Shown piece after piece: positions 17,847-28,090 of a stretch of DNA of 49,343 nucleotides. This DNA comes from an uncultured Clostridia bacterium (GTDB lineage Bacteria; Bacillota; Clostridia; TANB77; CAG-465). The notes under the pieces are model-generated. The model had not been told where the DNA came from. It did not search any database and saw only the letters and a program-made list of their open reading frames with translations. Each line of letters begins with the position of its first letter. The stretch's first letter is position 1. The position numbers and the translations under genes are program-made. The DNA lies in NCBI GenBank assembly GCA_947628005.1, contig CANQYI010000007.1, positions 1-49,343 of the forward strand. The letters run 5' to 3'.

Positions 17847-17875
17847 TTGACATGTTTCTAAAATTCATATATAAT
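17847..17875 (+). promoter_or_regulatory. Vegetative promoter of pth
   Basis: TTGACA (17847-17852), 17-base spacer, TATAAT (17870-17875): an exact sigma-A match about 75 bases before the pth start. Confidence 0.75.
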
Positions 17876-17902
17876 AATACTATAAAATATATAAAATTTC
17901 AA
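17874..17902 (-). promoter_or_regulatory. Probable promoter of the virD4-like gene
   Basis: On the minus strand TTGAAA (17902-17897), 17 bases, TATTAT (17879-17874). It lies back to back with, and overlaps, the pth promoter. Confidence 0.45.
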
Positions 17903-17951
17903 TAGTTTTGTAGAAAAACCATTAAAAATAAAAGAAAGGAAATTTTAAGAT

Positions 17952-18482
17952 ATGAAAATAGTTGTAGGACTTGGCAATCCTGGAAAAGAATACAGTAATA
18001 CTAAGCATAATATAGGATTTTTATTTATAGAATATTTAGAAAAAAAATATAAGTTTGACGTAAAGAAAAAAGCCTTTGACAGTTTAATTTGTGAGACTAC
18101 TTTTGAAGATGAAAAAGTTGTTTTTGCAAAGCCACAAACATATATGAATCTTAGCGGTATTGCTGTACAAAAATTAAAAAACTGGTATAAAGTAGATAAT
18201 AAAGATATACTTATAATATATGATGACATTGATATTCCTTTTGAGACTATAAGATACAAAGTAAATAGTAGTGCAGGTTCACACAATGGTATGAAGAATA
18301 TAATTGAATGTTTATCAAGCCAAGATATACCAAGAATAAGAGTTGGAATTGGTGGGTTAAAGCATGAAAATGATGATTTAAAAGATTTTGTATTAAGTAG
18401 ATTTTCAAAAGAACAATTAGAAAAATTAGATGAAATTTTTAGTCAAGTAGAAGATAGACTAAGAGAATTTTTAAAATCATAA
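17952..18482 (+). CDS. pth: Peptidyl-tRNA hydrolase
   Basis: A 176-residue cytosolic enzyme that frees tRNA from prematurely released peptidyl-tRNA. Starts with the family signature VVGLGNPGKEYSNTKHNIGF; His19 is the catalytic histidine and Asn9 the substrate-binding Asn. The conserved KPQTYMNLSG, YDDIDIPFETIR and SAGSHNGMKNI blocks follow. Length is normal. AGAAAGGAA ribosome binding site. Alone between its own promoter and a two-way terminator shared with the convergent dut gene. Confidence 0.97.
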   Translation: MKIVVGLGNPGKEYSNTKHNIGFLFIEYLEKKYKFDVKKKAFDSLICETTFEDEKVVFAKPQTYMNLSGIAVQKLKNWYKVDNKDILIIYDDIDIPFETIRYKVNSSAGSHNGMKNIIECLSSQDIPRIRVGIGGLKHENDDLKDFVLSRFSKEQLEKLDEIFSQVEDRLREFLKS

Positions 18483-18510
18483 TTTTAAATTAATATAAAA
18501 GATATAAAAA

Positions 18511-18537
18511 AATAAGGCTTGTATTGCAAGCCTTATT
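18511..18537. terminator. Two-way terminator between pth and dut
   Basis: Perfect eleven-base stem AATAAGGCTTG (18511-18521) / CAAGCCTTATT (18527-18537), five-base loop, with A-rich and T-rich flanks. It overlaps the last codons of dut. Confidence 0.85.
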
Positions 18538-18970
18538 TTCCTGTAGAACCAAATCCTTTGTCACCTCTTAGTGTTTCATCTAAACTATCAGTTTCTTCAA
18601 ATTCAATAGGCATATATGGTAAAATAACAAGTTGAGCAATTCTTTCTTTATTTTTTATTATTCTTATCTCATTTGAATCATTGTGCAAAGGTATAAAATA
18701 TTCGCCCCTATAATCAGAGTCAATAACTCCAGTACAATTTGCTGGCCTTAAATTTTGTTTAGAAGCAATTCCACTTCTCGCAAATATTGCAGAAAAATAG
18801 CCTTCTGGAATTTGTAAAGAAATACCAGTTCCTATAAGTTTATTAGTATTGGGCTCAATTACTATTTCATCTTTATCTAAGCATGCATATAAATCATATC
18901 CTGCTGAACTTGCACTTTCTCTAGTAGGAATTATTGCATTATCTTTTAATTTTTTTATTTTTACTTTCAT
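18533..18970 (-). CDS. dut: dUTP diphosphatase (trimeric dUTPase)
   Basis: About 145 residues. Splits dUTP to dUMP and diphosphate, keeping uracil out of DNA and feeding dTMP synthesis. Conserved trimeric dUTPase motifs are present in order: SAGYDLYA, FARSGIASKQN, NCTGVIDSDYRGE, ERIAQLVILPY and the C-terminal P-loop-like RGDKGFGSTGK that closes over the active site. A GTG at 18979 is in frame but belongs to the AAAAGGTG ribosome binding site; the ATG at 18970 is the likely start. Monocistronic. Confidence 0.96.
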   Translation of the reverse strand: MKVKIKKLKDNAIIPTRESASSAGYDLYACLDKDEIVIEPNTNKLIGTGISLQIPEGYFSAIFARSGIASKQNLRPANCTGVIDSDYRGEYFIPLHNDSNEIRIIKNKERIAQLVILPYMPIEFEETDSLDETLRGDKGFGSTGK

Positions 18971-18986
18971 TTTTTTCACCTTTTAA

Positions 18987-19015
18987 AATATATCACAATA
19001 AATTATTTTTGTAAA
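18987..19015 (-). promoter_or_regulatory. Promoter of dut
   Basis: Minus-strand TTTACA (19015-19010), 17 bases, TATATT (18992-18987) preceded by TGA (extended -10). Confidence 0.55.
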
Positions 19016-19076
19016 TCTTGGCCCTATAAAATTTTATAAAATTTATCGTATTTAGGGTAAATTAAACATTTCCCTA

Positions 19077-19105
19077 TTGACATTTAATATTAAAAATGTT
19101 ACAAT
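19077..19105 (+). promoter_or_regulatory. Promoter of rplU-rpmA
   Basis: TTGACA (19077-19082), 17-base spacer, TACAAT (19100-19105). Transcription should begin near 19112, at the start of the structured leader. Confidence 0.8.
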
Positions 19106-19111
19106 AATTAG

Positions 19112-19185
19112 GTATTCCGCACAAAACAGGTAAAAAGTACTATTTATAGTCACCTTAATGGCGAGAACAAGTTAGAATAAGGAGG
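19112..19185 (+). promoter_or_regulatory. Probable L21 ribosomal-protein leader
   Basis: Eighty-base untranslated leader before rplU. It contains GGTATTCCGCACAAAACAGG, a hairpin in which AGGT (19128 region) and ACTA pair with TAGT and ACCT, and TGGCGAGAACAAG just before the AAGGAGG site. This arrangement matches my memory of the Firmicutes L21 leader RNA, through which L21 would repress its own operon. Identity not checked against a covariance model. Confidence 0.55.
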
Positions 19186-19191
19186 AATAAA

Positions 19192-19572
19192 ATGTACGCA
19201 ATAGTTGAAATTAGTGGAAAACAGTACAAAGTACAAGAAGGAGATATCGTTTTTGTTGATAGACTAGAAACTGCTGAAGAAGGTAGTGAAGTAACTTTTG
19301 ATAAAGTATTATTTATTAACAAAGATGGTAAAATATCTATAGGTGAAGATACTGTTAAAGGAGCAAAAGTAAAAGCTACAGTCGTTGGACATGGTAAAGC
19401 TAAAAAAGTTGTTGTATACAAGTACAAAGCAAAAAAGAATGAGAGAAAAATTAGAGGACATAGACAACCTTATACAAAAATTCAAATTCAAAAAATAACA
19501 ACTACAGCAACAAGAGCTAAAAAGACTGAAGAAACTGAAAGCAAAGAAGTTTCAGAAGAATCTAAAAAATAA
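19192..19572 (+). CDS. rplU: 50S ribosomal protein L21
   Basis: A 126-residue ribosomal protein of the large subunit, binding 23S rRNA with L20. Begins [18 protein letters not shown] and has [13 protein letters not shown] and the RNA-binding [18 protein letters not shown] block. After about residue 105 it has an extra polar tail of some 20 residues rich in Glu, Lys and Ser, longer than the standard L21 (about 103). First gene of the rplU-rpmA operon; the usual Prp protease gene is not between the two. Confidence 0.97.
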   Translation: MYAIVEISGKQYKVQEGDIVFVDRLETAEEGSEVTFDKVLFINKDGKISIGEDTVKGAKVKATVVGHGKAKKVVVYKYKAKKNERKIRGHRQPYTKIQIQKITTTATRAKKTEETESKEVSEESKK

Positions 19573-19604
19573 TTGAAATTAAACTAAAAAAAGGAGTGAG
19601 TTAA

Positions 19605-19865
19605 ATGGCACATAAAAAGGGCGGCGGTTCTACAAAAAATGGTAGAGATAGTGAAAGCAAGAGACTTGGAGCTAAAAGAGCAGATGGACAATTTGTTTTA
19701 GCTGGAAATATACTATACAGACAAAGAGGAACTAAAATACATCCAGGAACTAATGTTGGTATAGGTAAAGATGATACTTTATTTGCATTAGTTGATGGAG
19801 TAGTAAAATTTGAAAGAAAAGGTAGAGACGACAAAAAAGTTAGTGTCTATCCAGAAGCTAAATAA
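19605..19865 (+). CDS. rpmA: 50S ribosomal protein L27 without N-terminal extension
   Basis: An 86-residue large-subunit protein whose N-terminus reaches the peptidyl-transferase centre. Starts directly [18 protein letters not shown], then [17 protein letters not shown] and [21 protein letters not shown]. In most Firmicutes L27 is made with a short extra N-terminal peptide that the protease Prp cuts off; here neither the peptide nor a prp gene between rplU and rpmA exists. 32 bases after rplU, RBS AAGGAGTGAG. Confidence 0.97.
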   Translation: MAHKKGGGSTKNGRDSESKRLGAKRADGQFVLAGNILYRQRGTKIHPGTNVGIGKDDTLFALVDGVVKFERKGRDDKKVSVYPEAK

Positions 19866-19916
19866 TAATAATAAAGAAAAATAAAAAAATAAAAAAATAA
19901 GAAAAATAATAAAAAT

Positions 19917-19949
19917 AAGAAATGGGTGAAATATTTTCACCCATTTCTT
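19917..19949. terminator. Two-way terminator between rpmA and the beta-CASP gene
   Basis: Perfect fifteen-base stem AAGAAATGGGTGAAA (19917-19931) / TTTCACCCATTTCTT (19935-19949), three-base loop, between two convergent genes. A purely A/T-rich stretch of some 50 bases precedes it. Confidence 0.85.
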
Positions 19950-19955
19950 TATGAT

Positions 19956-21380
19956 TTAGTTTGTTTGGAAAAATGTTTTTACTATACCATATGGACCTAT
20001 TCTAAATATTAGATTGCGCTCCATTATAGAGACTGACTTGGCATTTGTCTCTTCTTCAGCTTTTGATTTAAAAGAGGCTTGAGCCGCTTTAGGACCGTGA
20101 TTGATTAACAGAGCTTGGATCTTAGAAAAATTATTATCAAATTCAATTAATTCGTCTGCTTTGGCATGTGATGAAAATTCGGAAGTCTGCTTTACTATAC
20201 ACTTCTTTGTTATTTTCTTGCCGTCACAAAGAGTAATTTCATCTCCTAATTTAGCATCTATTAATTTTTTACCAAGGGAACATTCAGAAACGTAGCCTGG
20301 GAACTGAATTAGGCAATTTTTCTTCTGCGCAAAGTAGGGAAGATATAATTTAGCAGGACCCCATCCGCCCATACCAGAAGTAGTGAGCAATATCTTCTTT
20401 TCGTGCATATTCATAAGCGAAAGTCTCATTTCTTGTGAGGTAACGAACTTGAAATTCTCAGGGAAAAATTCTCTTGCATTTTTATAGAACATGAACTTTA
20501 ATTTTTGGTATATACCAGTATATTTTATTGCAAGTTCACCATCTAAATATATAGGAATTTTTTTATCAAGTAACATGGAATTTTGAAGTTCTTTTAATTT
20601 TAACATAACAAGTTGAGCTCGCTCAAATGCAAATACTGGAATTACGATTGAATATCCTTTATTTGCTGCAGAACAAATGCTACTATCAAAAGTTTTTTCA
20701 ACTTCAAGTGTTTGTGTAGAACCATAAGTGGATTCTTGAATAATTGTTACATTGGAGTTTAACAAACTTTTTGGAAGTTTTCTTGTAGTAAAAAAGGTAT
20801 TCTTTTTAGAATAATCGCCTGTAAATATTAATCGTATTGGTTCACACTTGGGATAATGTATATTCAACTCGATTATGGCTGCTCCAAGAATATGAGGATT
20901 TTTATAAAACACACATCTTATATTCTTGTGTATACTAAAAGTTTCATAGAATTTTACTGGGTGAATCATAGAGAGTGTGTTTTCCAAATCTTCGGAATCA
21001 AATAGAGGTGCTACCTTTGGCTTTTGAGAATTAAGTGTATCTTGATTAAATATTTGTAAAGTATTTTCTAAAGCAGGTCTTACTAAAATGTCAGCAACTT
21101 CAGACATATAGATATTACCTTTAAAGCCGTTTTTTACTAGCATTGGGAGTCTTCCAACGTGGTCAATGTGTGTATGTGTGATCAGTGCAAAGTCAATTTC
21201 GCTGGGATTAATTTCTAAAGCTTGGTTTAAACTGGAATATTGTTCCTCTTGGAAGAGTCCCGCATCAACGATAAATTTTATATTTTGTTGATTAGGTAGC
21301 CGGACAGAGCAAGATATAAGCGATCCAGTAACTTCCGGATGCAGTGCCTTGATGTCAACGAAAAAGTTTTGGTTTGTCAT
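19956..21380 (-). CDS. Metallo-beta-lactamase fold beta-CASP ribonuclease-like protein
   Basis: A 474-residue soluble protein. The metallo-beta-lactamase motif HTHIDH (69-74, in LITHTHIDHVGRLP) binds two zinc ions; later motifs include FTGDYSKKNT, PVFAFERAQLVMLKL, LTTSGMGGWGPAKLYLP, FPGYVSECSLG, SSHAKADELIEF and LINHGPKAA, which together mark the beta-CASP group of RNA/DNA nucleases (YSH1-like, not RNase J). It probably trims or degrades RNA. Codon use looks less AT-biased than most neighbours. Single gene with its own consensus promoter and a shared terminator. RBS AAAGGAG. Confidence 0.85.
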   Translation of the reverse strand: MTNQNFFVDIKALHPEVTGSLISCSVRLPNQQNIKFIVDAGLFQEEQYSSLNQALEINPSEIDFALITHTHIDHVGRLPMLVKNGFKGNIYMSEVADILVRPALENTLQIFNQDTLNSQKPKVAPLFDSEDLENTLSMIHPVKFYETFSIHKNIRCVFYKNPHILGAAIIELNIHYPKCEPIRLIFTGDYSKKNTFFTTRKLPKSLLNSNVTIIQESTYGSTQTLEVEKTFDSSICSAANKGYSIVIPVFAFERAQLVMLKLKELQNSMLLDKKIPIYLDGELAIKYTGIYQKLKFMFYKNAREFFPENFKFVTSQEMRLSLMNMHEKKILLTTSGMGGWGPAKLYLPYFAQKKNCLIQFPGYVSECSLGKKLIDAKLGDEITLCDGKKITKKCIVKQTSEFSSHAKADELIEFDNNFSKIQALLINHGPKAAQASFKSKAEEETNAKSVSIMERNLIFRIGPYGIVKTFFQTN

Positions 21381-21444
21381 AAATAGTCTCCTTTTTGTAA
21401 TATTGTCTACTTAATATAATAGACATTAACATAAATTTAGATGA

Positions 21445-21473
21445 ATTATATCATAGCAATTATTATAAGTCAA
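21445..21473 (-). promoter_or_regulatory. Promoter of the beta-CASP gene
   Basis: Minus strand TTGACT (21473-21468), 17 bases, TATAAT (21450-21445). The leader of about 60 bases contains GTCTA...TAGAC, a small hairpin. Confidence 0.65.
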
Positions 21474-21607
21474 ATATATAACATTAATTTAAGATAAATT
21501 AATAAATAAAAATAAGTAAAGAGTATTTTAAATAAATAGTAAAAATACACTAGATTTTTACATACAATTAATGTATAATAAATATATAACATTTAGAAGG
21601 TGAAATG

Positions 21608-23912
<2,305 letters not shown>

Positions 23913-23930
23913 AATATATAAGTTAACGAA

Positions 23931-23960
23931 AGAGGGATTAAAAATTAATCCTTCTTTTTT
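23931..23960 (+). terminator. Terminator after obg
   Basis: Ten-base stem AGAGGGATTA (23931-23940) / TAATCCTTCT (23946-23955, one G-T pair), loop AAAAT, then six T. Confidence 0.8.
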
Positions 23961-24043
23961 GTATATATTTTTAATATTTTGTCAAAAATATTAAAAAAGT
24001 TATAGTTTAAATATTAAATCAAATAATAATTTTAGGTGGTAAA

Positions 24044-24754
24044 ATGTGGTATTTTATTATTGCAATTTTTGCTTTAATATTGCTTGTCTTAATTTTTCCA
24101 ATAAGAATACAATTAAGATACAGTAAAAGACATAGGCCTAAAAATGAAAGAAATAATGTCTTAGATGATATTATATCTGTTAATGATTCGTATCCAAATC
24201 AAAATTATTTAGTAATATATATTTTTTACTTTATACCAATATGTAAATTAAAATTAGATAAAACTAAAAGTAAAAAAGGTAAAAAGAAAAAACAAAAGAA
24301 GTATGAAAAACTTAGAAAAAAAATTATAGCAAGTGATATTTTAAATACTGTAAGTAATTTTTTTATTTCATTGATTGATTATGATAAAACAAATAAATTT
24401 TATTTTAATTCAAAAGATATCAAAAATATAAACAAACATTTAAAATATAAAAAATTAGATTTAAATTTAGGCATAAATTTTTTTGAACCAATAATTAATG
24501 CTTATGCAATTGCCTTTATTAATGCAATTATTAATATATACATTGCAAAAAATGTTAAACAATTTAATCTTAGTAAAACAACTTATAATACTTATATAAG
24601 TCAGGAAATTTACAATTTAAGATTAGATTTACAGATGTCAGTTAGTTTAATTTTTATATCTCCACAGATATTAAAATTTTTAGTGAAGAATAAAAAAGCG
24701 AAGAAATCCGTATATATAGCACAAAATAATATTTACAATAAACATAAAATATGA
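24044..24754 (+). CDS. DUF2953-like (YtfI-type) membrane-anchored protein
   Basis: 236 residues: one N-terminal helix (about 2-20), a lysine-rich loop (about 75-95, GKKKKQKK), and a C-terminal region where LDLNLGINFFEPIINAYAIA followed by a helix recalls DUF2953 proteins. Placement supports this: in Bacillus the DUF2953 gene ytfI sits next to ytfJ, and here a ytfJ homologue lies one gene further on. Probably sporulation-related, role unknown. GGTGG site then ATG. Confidence 0.55.
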   Translation: MWYFIIAIFALILLVLIFPIRIQLRYSKRHRPKNERNNVLDDIISVNDSYPNQNYLVIYIFYFIPICKLKLDKTKSKKGKKKKQKKYEKLRKKIIASDILNTVSNFFISLIDYDKTNKFYFNSKDIKNINKHLKYKKLDLNLGINFFEPIINAYAIAFINAIINIYIAKNVKQFNLSKTTYNTYISQEIYNLRLDLQMSVSLIFISPQILKFLVKNKKAKKSVYIAQNNIYNKHKI

Positions 24755-24760
24755 TATAAT
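24732..24760 (+). promoter_or_regulatory. Promoter inside the end of the DUF2953-like gene
   Basis: TTTACA (24732-24737), 17 bases, TGA-TATAAT (24755-24760; extended -10). It would drive the 115-residue gene at 24803. Confidence 0.6.
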
Positions 24761-24802
24761 CAAAAAAAAATTTAACTATACTTTAATAAGGAGTTGTTAT
24801 GA

Positions 24803-25150
24803 ATGGATAAAGGAAAATTTGTTGTTGAGTATCTAAGAATTGTTGGTAAATTCAGAATTTATTTAAACTCATATCAAAAGTTTGTAAAAACAAATTATAG
24901 AAGAAGAAAGATGTATCGGGATTTAACAAATAGAATACAAATGTTAGATAAGCACTTAAGTAAAGTTGATATCTGTATAGCATATAATAATGACAAAAAT
25001 TTCAATTATACTGTTATAAAATGGTTAGCTGATCTTAATTTTTTAACAGCTGCATGTCTAAAGTATGAAGAATGTATAGCATTTTTATATAGATATGTAG
25101 ATGAATTAAACGAACTCGTATGTCAATATTTTAATCAAGAAGCAGGGTAA
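24803..25150 (+). CDS. Conserved-looking hypothetical protein, 115 residues
   Basis: Not recognised. A small, mostly helical, soluble and basic N-terminal protein (GKFRIYLNSYQKFVKTNYRRRK) with two Cys in the second half. AAGGAG site nine bases before the ATG, its own promoter, and a hairpin terminator over its stop codon show that it is a real gene. It sits between the YtfI-like and YtfJ genes, so a link to sporulation is possible but unproven. Confidence 0.7.
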   Translation: MDKGKFVVEYLRIVGKFRIYLNSYQKFVKTNYRRRKMYRDLTNRIQMLDKHLSKVDICIAYNNDKNFNYTVIKWLADLNFLTAACLKYEECIAFLYRYVDELNELVCQYFNQEAG

Positions 25151-25169
25151 AAAATTTACCTTGCTTTTT
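25141..25169 (+). terminator. Terminator after the 115-residue gene
   Basis: Eleven-base stem AGCAGGGTAAA (25141-25151) / TTTACCTTGCT (25155-25165, one G-T pair) then a T run; overlaps the stop codon. Confidence 0.8.
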
Positions 25170-25235
25170 GTATATTAAGTTAAAATAAGTTAATAATATT
25201 AATGTATTAATAAATTAGAAAGGTGGAATAAAAAT

Positions 25236-25673
25236 ATGGCAGAAGCACATCCAATAGAAAGTTTGATGATGACATCAATGAGTTCTTTAGAAAGTATGGT
25301 AGACGTAAATACAATAGTAGGAGATATGTTAACAACTCAGGATGGAACAGTAATAATTCCAGTATCAAAAGTATGTTTTGGCTTTGCTGCAGGAGGAAGC
25401 GAATTTAACACAAATAAATTGAATAAATATTCAGAAAACGCTAAATTACCATTTGGTGGAGGAAGTGGAGCAGGTGTTCATATTACACCAATGGCTTTTT
25501 TAGTTGTTAATGGTGCAAATGTAAAATTGTTGACACTTGATGGCTCAACACCAGTTGATAAATTAATAGAATTAATTCCTGACGTTATTAATAAGGCTAC
25601 AAATATTGCTCAACAAGCAGTAAATAAGCCAGAAAAAACAGTTAAAGTAGATATAGAAAAAGAGGAAGAATAA
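25236..25673 (+). CDS. ytfJ: Spore protein YtfJ/GerW family
   Basis: 145 residues, matching the YtfJ (GerW) family: HPIESLMMTSMSSLESMVDV, TIVGDMLTTQDGTVIIPVSKV, CFGFAAGGSEF, then the glycine-rich LPFGGGSGAGVHITPMAFLV. In Bacillus this forespore protein is needed for lysozyme response and normal germination. Its presence argues for a spore-forming lineage. AAAGGTGG site. Followed by a stem-loop shared with the convergent small membrane gene. Confidence 0.92.
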   Translation: MAEAHPIESLMMTSMSSLESMVDVNTIVGDMLTTQDGTVIIPVSKVCFGFAAGGSEFNTNKLNKYSENAKLPFGGGSGAGVHITPMAFLVVNGANVKLLTLDGSTPVDKLIELIPDVINKATNIAQQAVNKPEKTVKVDIEKEEE

Positions 25674-25677
25674 AAGA

Positions 25678-25703
25678 GAGGGCAGTTTTGTTAAACCGCC
25701 CTC
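25678..25703. terminator. Stem-loop between ytfJ and the minus-strand small membrane gene
   Basis: GAGGGCAGTTT (25678-25688) pairs with AAACCGCCCTC (25693-25703), with one mismatch and a four-base loop. A T-rich tract follows only in the minus direction, so it mainly ends the minus-strand gene. Confidence 0.65.
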
Positions 25704-25708
25704 GTAAA

Positions 25709-26137
25709 TTAAAGTAAGAATTTGGCTATGTCAACCCTAACGGGTGACTTTGCACTTATAATTTCTGCTTGCTGCTCATCTTCTTCCTTCTCATAGCGCA
25801 GTTTTCTGCGCTCTTTTTTTGCTTTTTCCCTTACTTTCTCTTTCTTTATCTTTTCAATTAAGATAAAGATTGAGTAAACGGTAACGGTGTAAACCGTTAA
25901 TCGTAAAACAAATGGTAAGGAAGCGAGCCAATGTTCACTCTTAACTTCAGCCTTTTCAGACTGAAGTTCATAGTACGTTTCAACGTACTCTTCGTGAGCC
26001 GGTCCATAGTTAAGCCGCTCATTCTGAGCAATCTCACTATTTAAAAGGAAAAGCCGAAAGGCCACTGGAGCCTCAATAAAAACAAGCAACATCACCAAAA
26101 TTACTAAGCAAAATCTTAATCTGTTAATCTTTTTCAT
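25709..26137 (-). CDS. Hypothetical two-helix membrane protein, 142 residues
   Basis: Not recognised. Hydrophobic segments at about 9-29 and 75-92 enclose an outer loop of some 45 residues rich in Glu and Tyr (GPAHEEYVETYYELQSEKAE); the C-terminal 45 residues are strongly charged and coiled-coil-like (EKIKKEKVREKAKKERRK). GC content looks clearly higher than in neighbours (codons such as GCC, CGC, CTG are used), hinting at a different origin. A consensus promoter and GGGGAC before the ATG support a real gene. Confidence 0.65.
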   Translation of the reverse strand: MKKINRLRFCLVILVMLLVFIEAPVAFRLFLLNSEIAQNERLNYGPAHEEYVETYYELQSEKAEVKSEHWLASLPFVLRLTVYTVTVYSIFILIEKIKKEKVREKAKKERRKLRYEKEEDEQQAEIISAKSPVRVDIAKFLL

Positions 26138-26194
26138 TAGATTTCGTCCCCTTTTTTAAAATTTTAAAAAATGTTTTTTTTATCTCTGTATTAT

Positions 26195-26223
26195 ATTATA
26201 CCACATTTTATGTATTAAGTCAA
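26195..26223 (-). promoter_or_regulatory. Promoter of the small membrane protein gene
   Basis: Minus strand TTGACT (26223-26218), 17 bases, TGG-TATAAT (26200-26195; extended -10). Confidence 0.7.
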
Positions 26224-26312
26224 GTTATATGAGTTTTAGAGTTAGTAATAATAAAAGTAAAAATTTACATAATCTTTTTATTTGATTTACTTTATTACCG
26301 TGTTTTATTTAT

Positions 26313-26341
26313 TTGACTTTTTTTAGCATAGAATATATAAT
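26313..26341 (+). promoter_or_regulatory. Promoter of the acyl-CoA synthetase gene
   Basis: TTGACT (26313-26318), 17 bases, TATAAT (26336-26341), about 23 bases before the start codon. Confidence 0.7.
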
Positions 26342-26364
26342 AGAAATGAATTTATGGAGGAGTT

Positions 26365-28077
26365 ATGAGTAATAATATAAAAAAAATGGATTCATTAAAA
26401 GATATTATTAACATCAAATGTGATTTATTTTCAGATAAAGTAGCTTTTTTAGATAAAGAGGGAACAAAGGAATATAAAAAAATCACATATAAAAAAGTAA
26501 AAGAAGATGTTAATGCTTTAGGAACTGCTATGATAAAAAAATTAAATCTTAGTGATCAAAAAGTTGCAGTTATAGGTGAAAATTCGTATAAATGGTATGC
26601 AACATATATGGCAGTTGTGTGCGGTGTAGGAGTAATAGTTCCTCTAGATAAGGAACTCCCAGCTAGTGAAATATTAAATTTATTAAAAAGATCTAAGGCA
26701 AAGGCTATTGTTTTTTCATCTAGAAGAAGTGAATTAATTTGCAGTATAATGAAAGATTTACCATCTGACATGGTATATATAGAAATGGGTAAAGATAAAT
26801 CAGATGATAAAGTATATGCTTTTGATGAATTAATAAAAGAAGGAAAGAAAATTGCAAAAAAAGATAATTTTTATGAAAATATTAAGATAGATGCAGAAAA
26901 ATTTTCAATTTTATTATTTACTTCTGGTACTACTGCAAGATCTAAGGGCGTTATGTTAAATCATAGAAATGTTACATCTAATATATATTCATCAAATTTA
27001 ATTGTGCCAAACTTTAGTAACTATACAAGTCTTTCAATTTTGCCTATGCATCATACTTACGAATTTACACTAGATTATTTGCTTATGACTAGTATGGGTG
27101 CTACAGTTGGAATATGTGAAGGCTTAAAATATATAACAAAGAATTTACAAGAGGTAAAGCCAGATTTTATTCTTGCAGTTCCTGCTTTAATTGAAAAAGT
27201 ATATCAAAAAATTGAAAAGGGAATAAAGGAAACAGGCAAGGAAAAATTAATAAAGTCACTTGGAACAATAGCACTTGGATTAAACAAAATAGGAATAGAC
27301 TTTAGAAGGGTATTATTTAAAAAGGTACATCAAAATTTAGGTGGAAATTTAAAATATATCTTTTGTGGTGCAGCACCACTTGATCCAGATTTAATATACA
27401 AAATGGAGAGCTTAGGATTTAATTTCTTACAGGGCTACGGACTTACAGAAACTTCACCACTTTCTGCTGGAACTACAATGAAATTTGATGCACATGGCAC
27501 TGTAGGAAAAGCTGTAGAGGGAACTGAAATAAGAATAGATTTAAGTGGAAATGAAGATGAAAATTCTAATGTAGGAGAAATAATTGTAAAAGGGCCTAAC
27601 GTAATGATGGGTTACTTTGAAGATGAAGAAGAGACAAAAAAGGCTTTAAGAAAAGGTTGGTTTTATACTGGAGATATTGGTTATTTTGACTTAAGAGGAA
27701 ATTTAGTAATCACAGGTAGAAGTAAAAATGTTATTGTAACTCAAAACGGTAAAAAGATATTTCCAGAAGAATTAGAAAATTTAGTAAATAAAATTCCACT
27801 AGTACAAGAATCAATGGTATATGGTAAAAAAGAAAATAAAGAAGAATTGTTAGTTACAGCAAGAGTTACTTTAAATGAAGAATATATAAAGGACACATTT
27901 AAAGAAAACAGACCAACAGATGAACAAATATATGAAATGATTTGGTCTGATATCAAAAAGATTAATAGAAATCTGTCACAATATAAAGTAATTAAAGCTT
28001 TAGAAATTAAATCTGAGGATTTTGTAAAAACAACTACTATGAAAATAAAGAGGTTCGAAGAAATTAAGAAAAAGTAA
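26365..28077 (+). CDS. Long-chain fatty acid-CoA ligase-like AMP-forming synthetase
   Basis: 570 residues with a complete ANL architecture: LLFTSGTTARSKGVMLNHRN (P-loop), LPMHHTYEF, FCGAAPLDPDL, YGLTETSPLSAG, GWFYTGDIGYFD, ITGRSKNVIVTQNGKKIFPE, and the C-terminal lysine region TTTMKIKRFEEIKKK. It should activate medium or long-chain fatty acids with ATP and CoA for lipid synthesis or turnover. GGAGGAG site. Followed after 13 bases by the DUF4153 membrane protein. Distinct from the shorter ligase in the lipid operon at 11645. Confidence 0.88.
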   Translation: MSNNIKKMDSLKDIINIKCDLFSDKVAFLDKEGTKEYKKITYKKVKEDVNALGTAMIKKLNLSDQKVAVIGENSYKWYATYMAVVCGVGVIVPLDKELPASEILNLLKRSKAKAIVFSSRRSELICSIMKDLPSDMVYIEMGKDKSDDKVYAFDELIKEGKKIAKKDNFYENIKIDAEKFSILLFTSGTTARSKGVMLNHRNVTSNIYSSNLIVPNFSNYTSLSILPMHHTYEFTLDYLLMTSMGATVGICEGLKYITKNLQEVKPDFILAVPALIEKVYQKIEKGIKETGKEKLIKSLGTIALGLNKIGIDFRRVLFKKVHQNLGGNLKYIFCGAAPLDPDLIYKMESLGFNFLQGYGLTETSPLSAGTTMKFDAHGTVGKAVEGTEIRIDLSGNEDENSNVGEIIVKGPNVMMGYFEDEEETKKALRKGWFYTGDIGYFDLRGNLVITGRSKNVIVTQNGKKIFPEELENLVNKIPLVQESMVYGKKENKEELLVTARVTLNEEYIKDTFKENRPTDEQIYEMIWSDIKKINRNLSQYKVIKALEIKSEDFVKTTTMKIKRFEEIKKK

Positions 28078-28090
28078 GGGGAAATAATAT

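Noticed and set aside
21381-21604. T-box riboswitch before trpS
   Set aside because: I could not find the T-box consensus or a specifier stem-loop with a Trp codon; the leader is short and A/T only.
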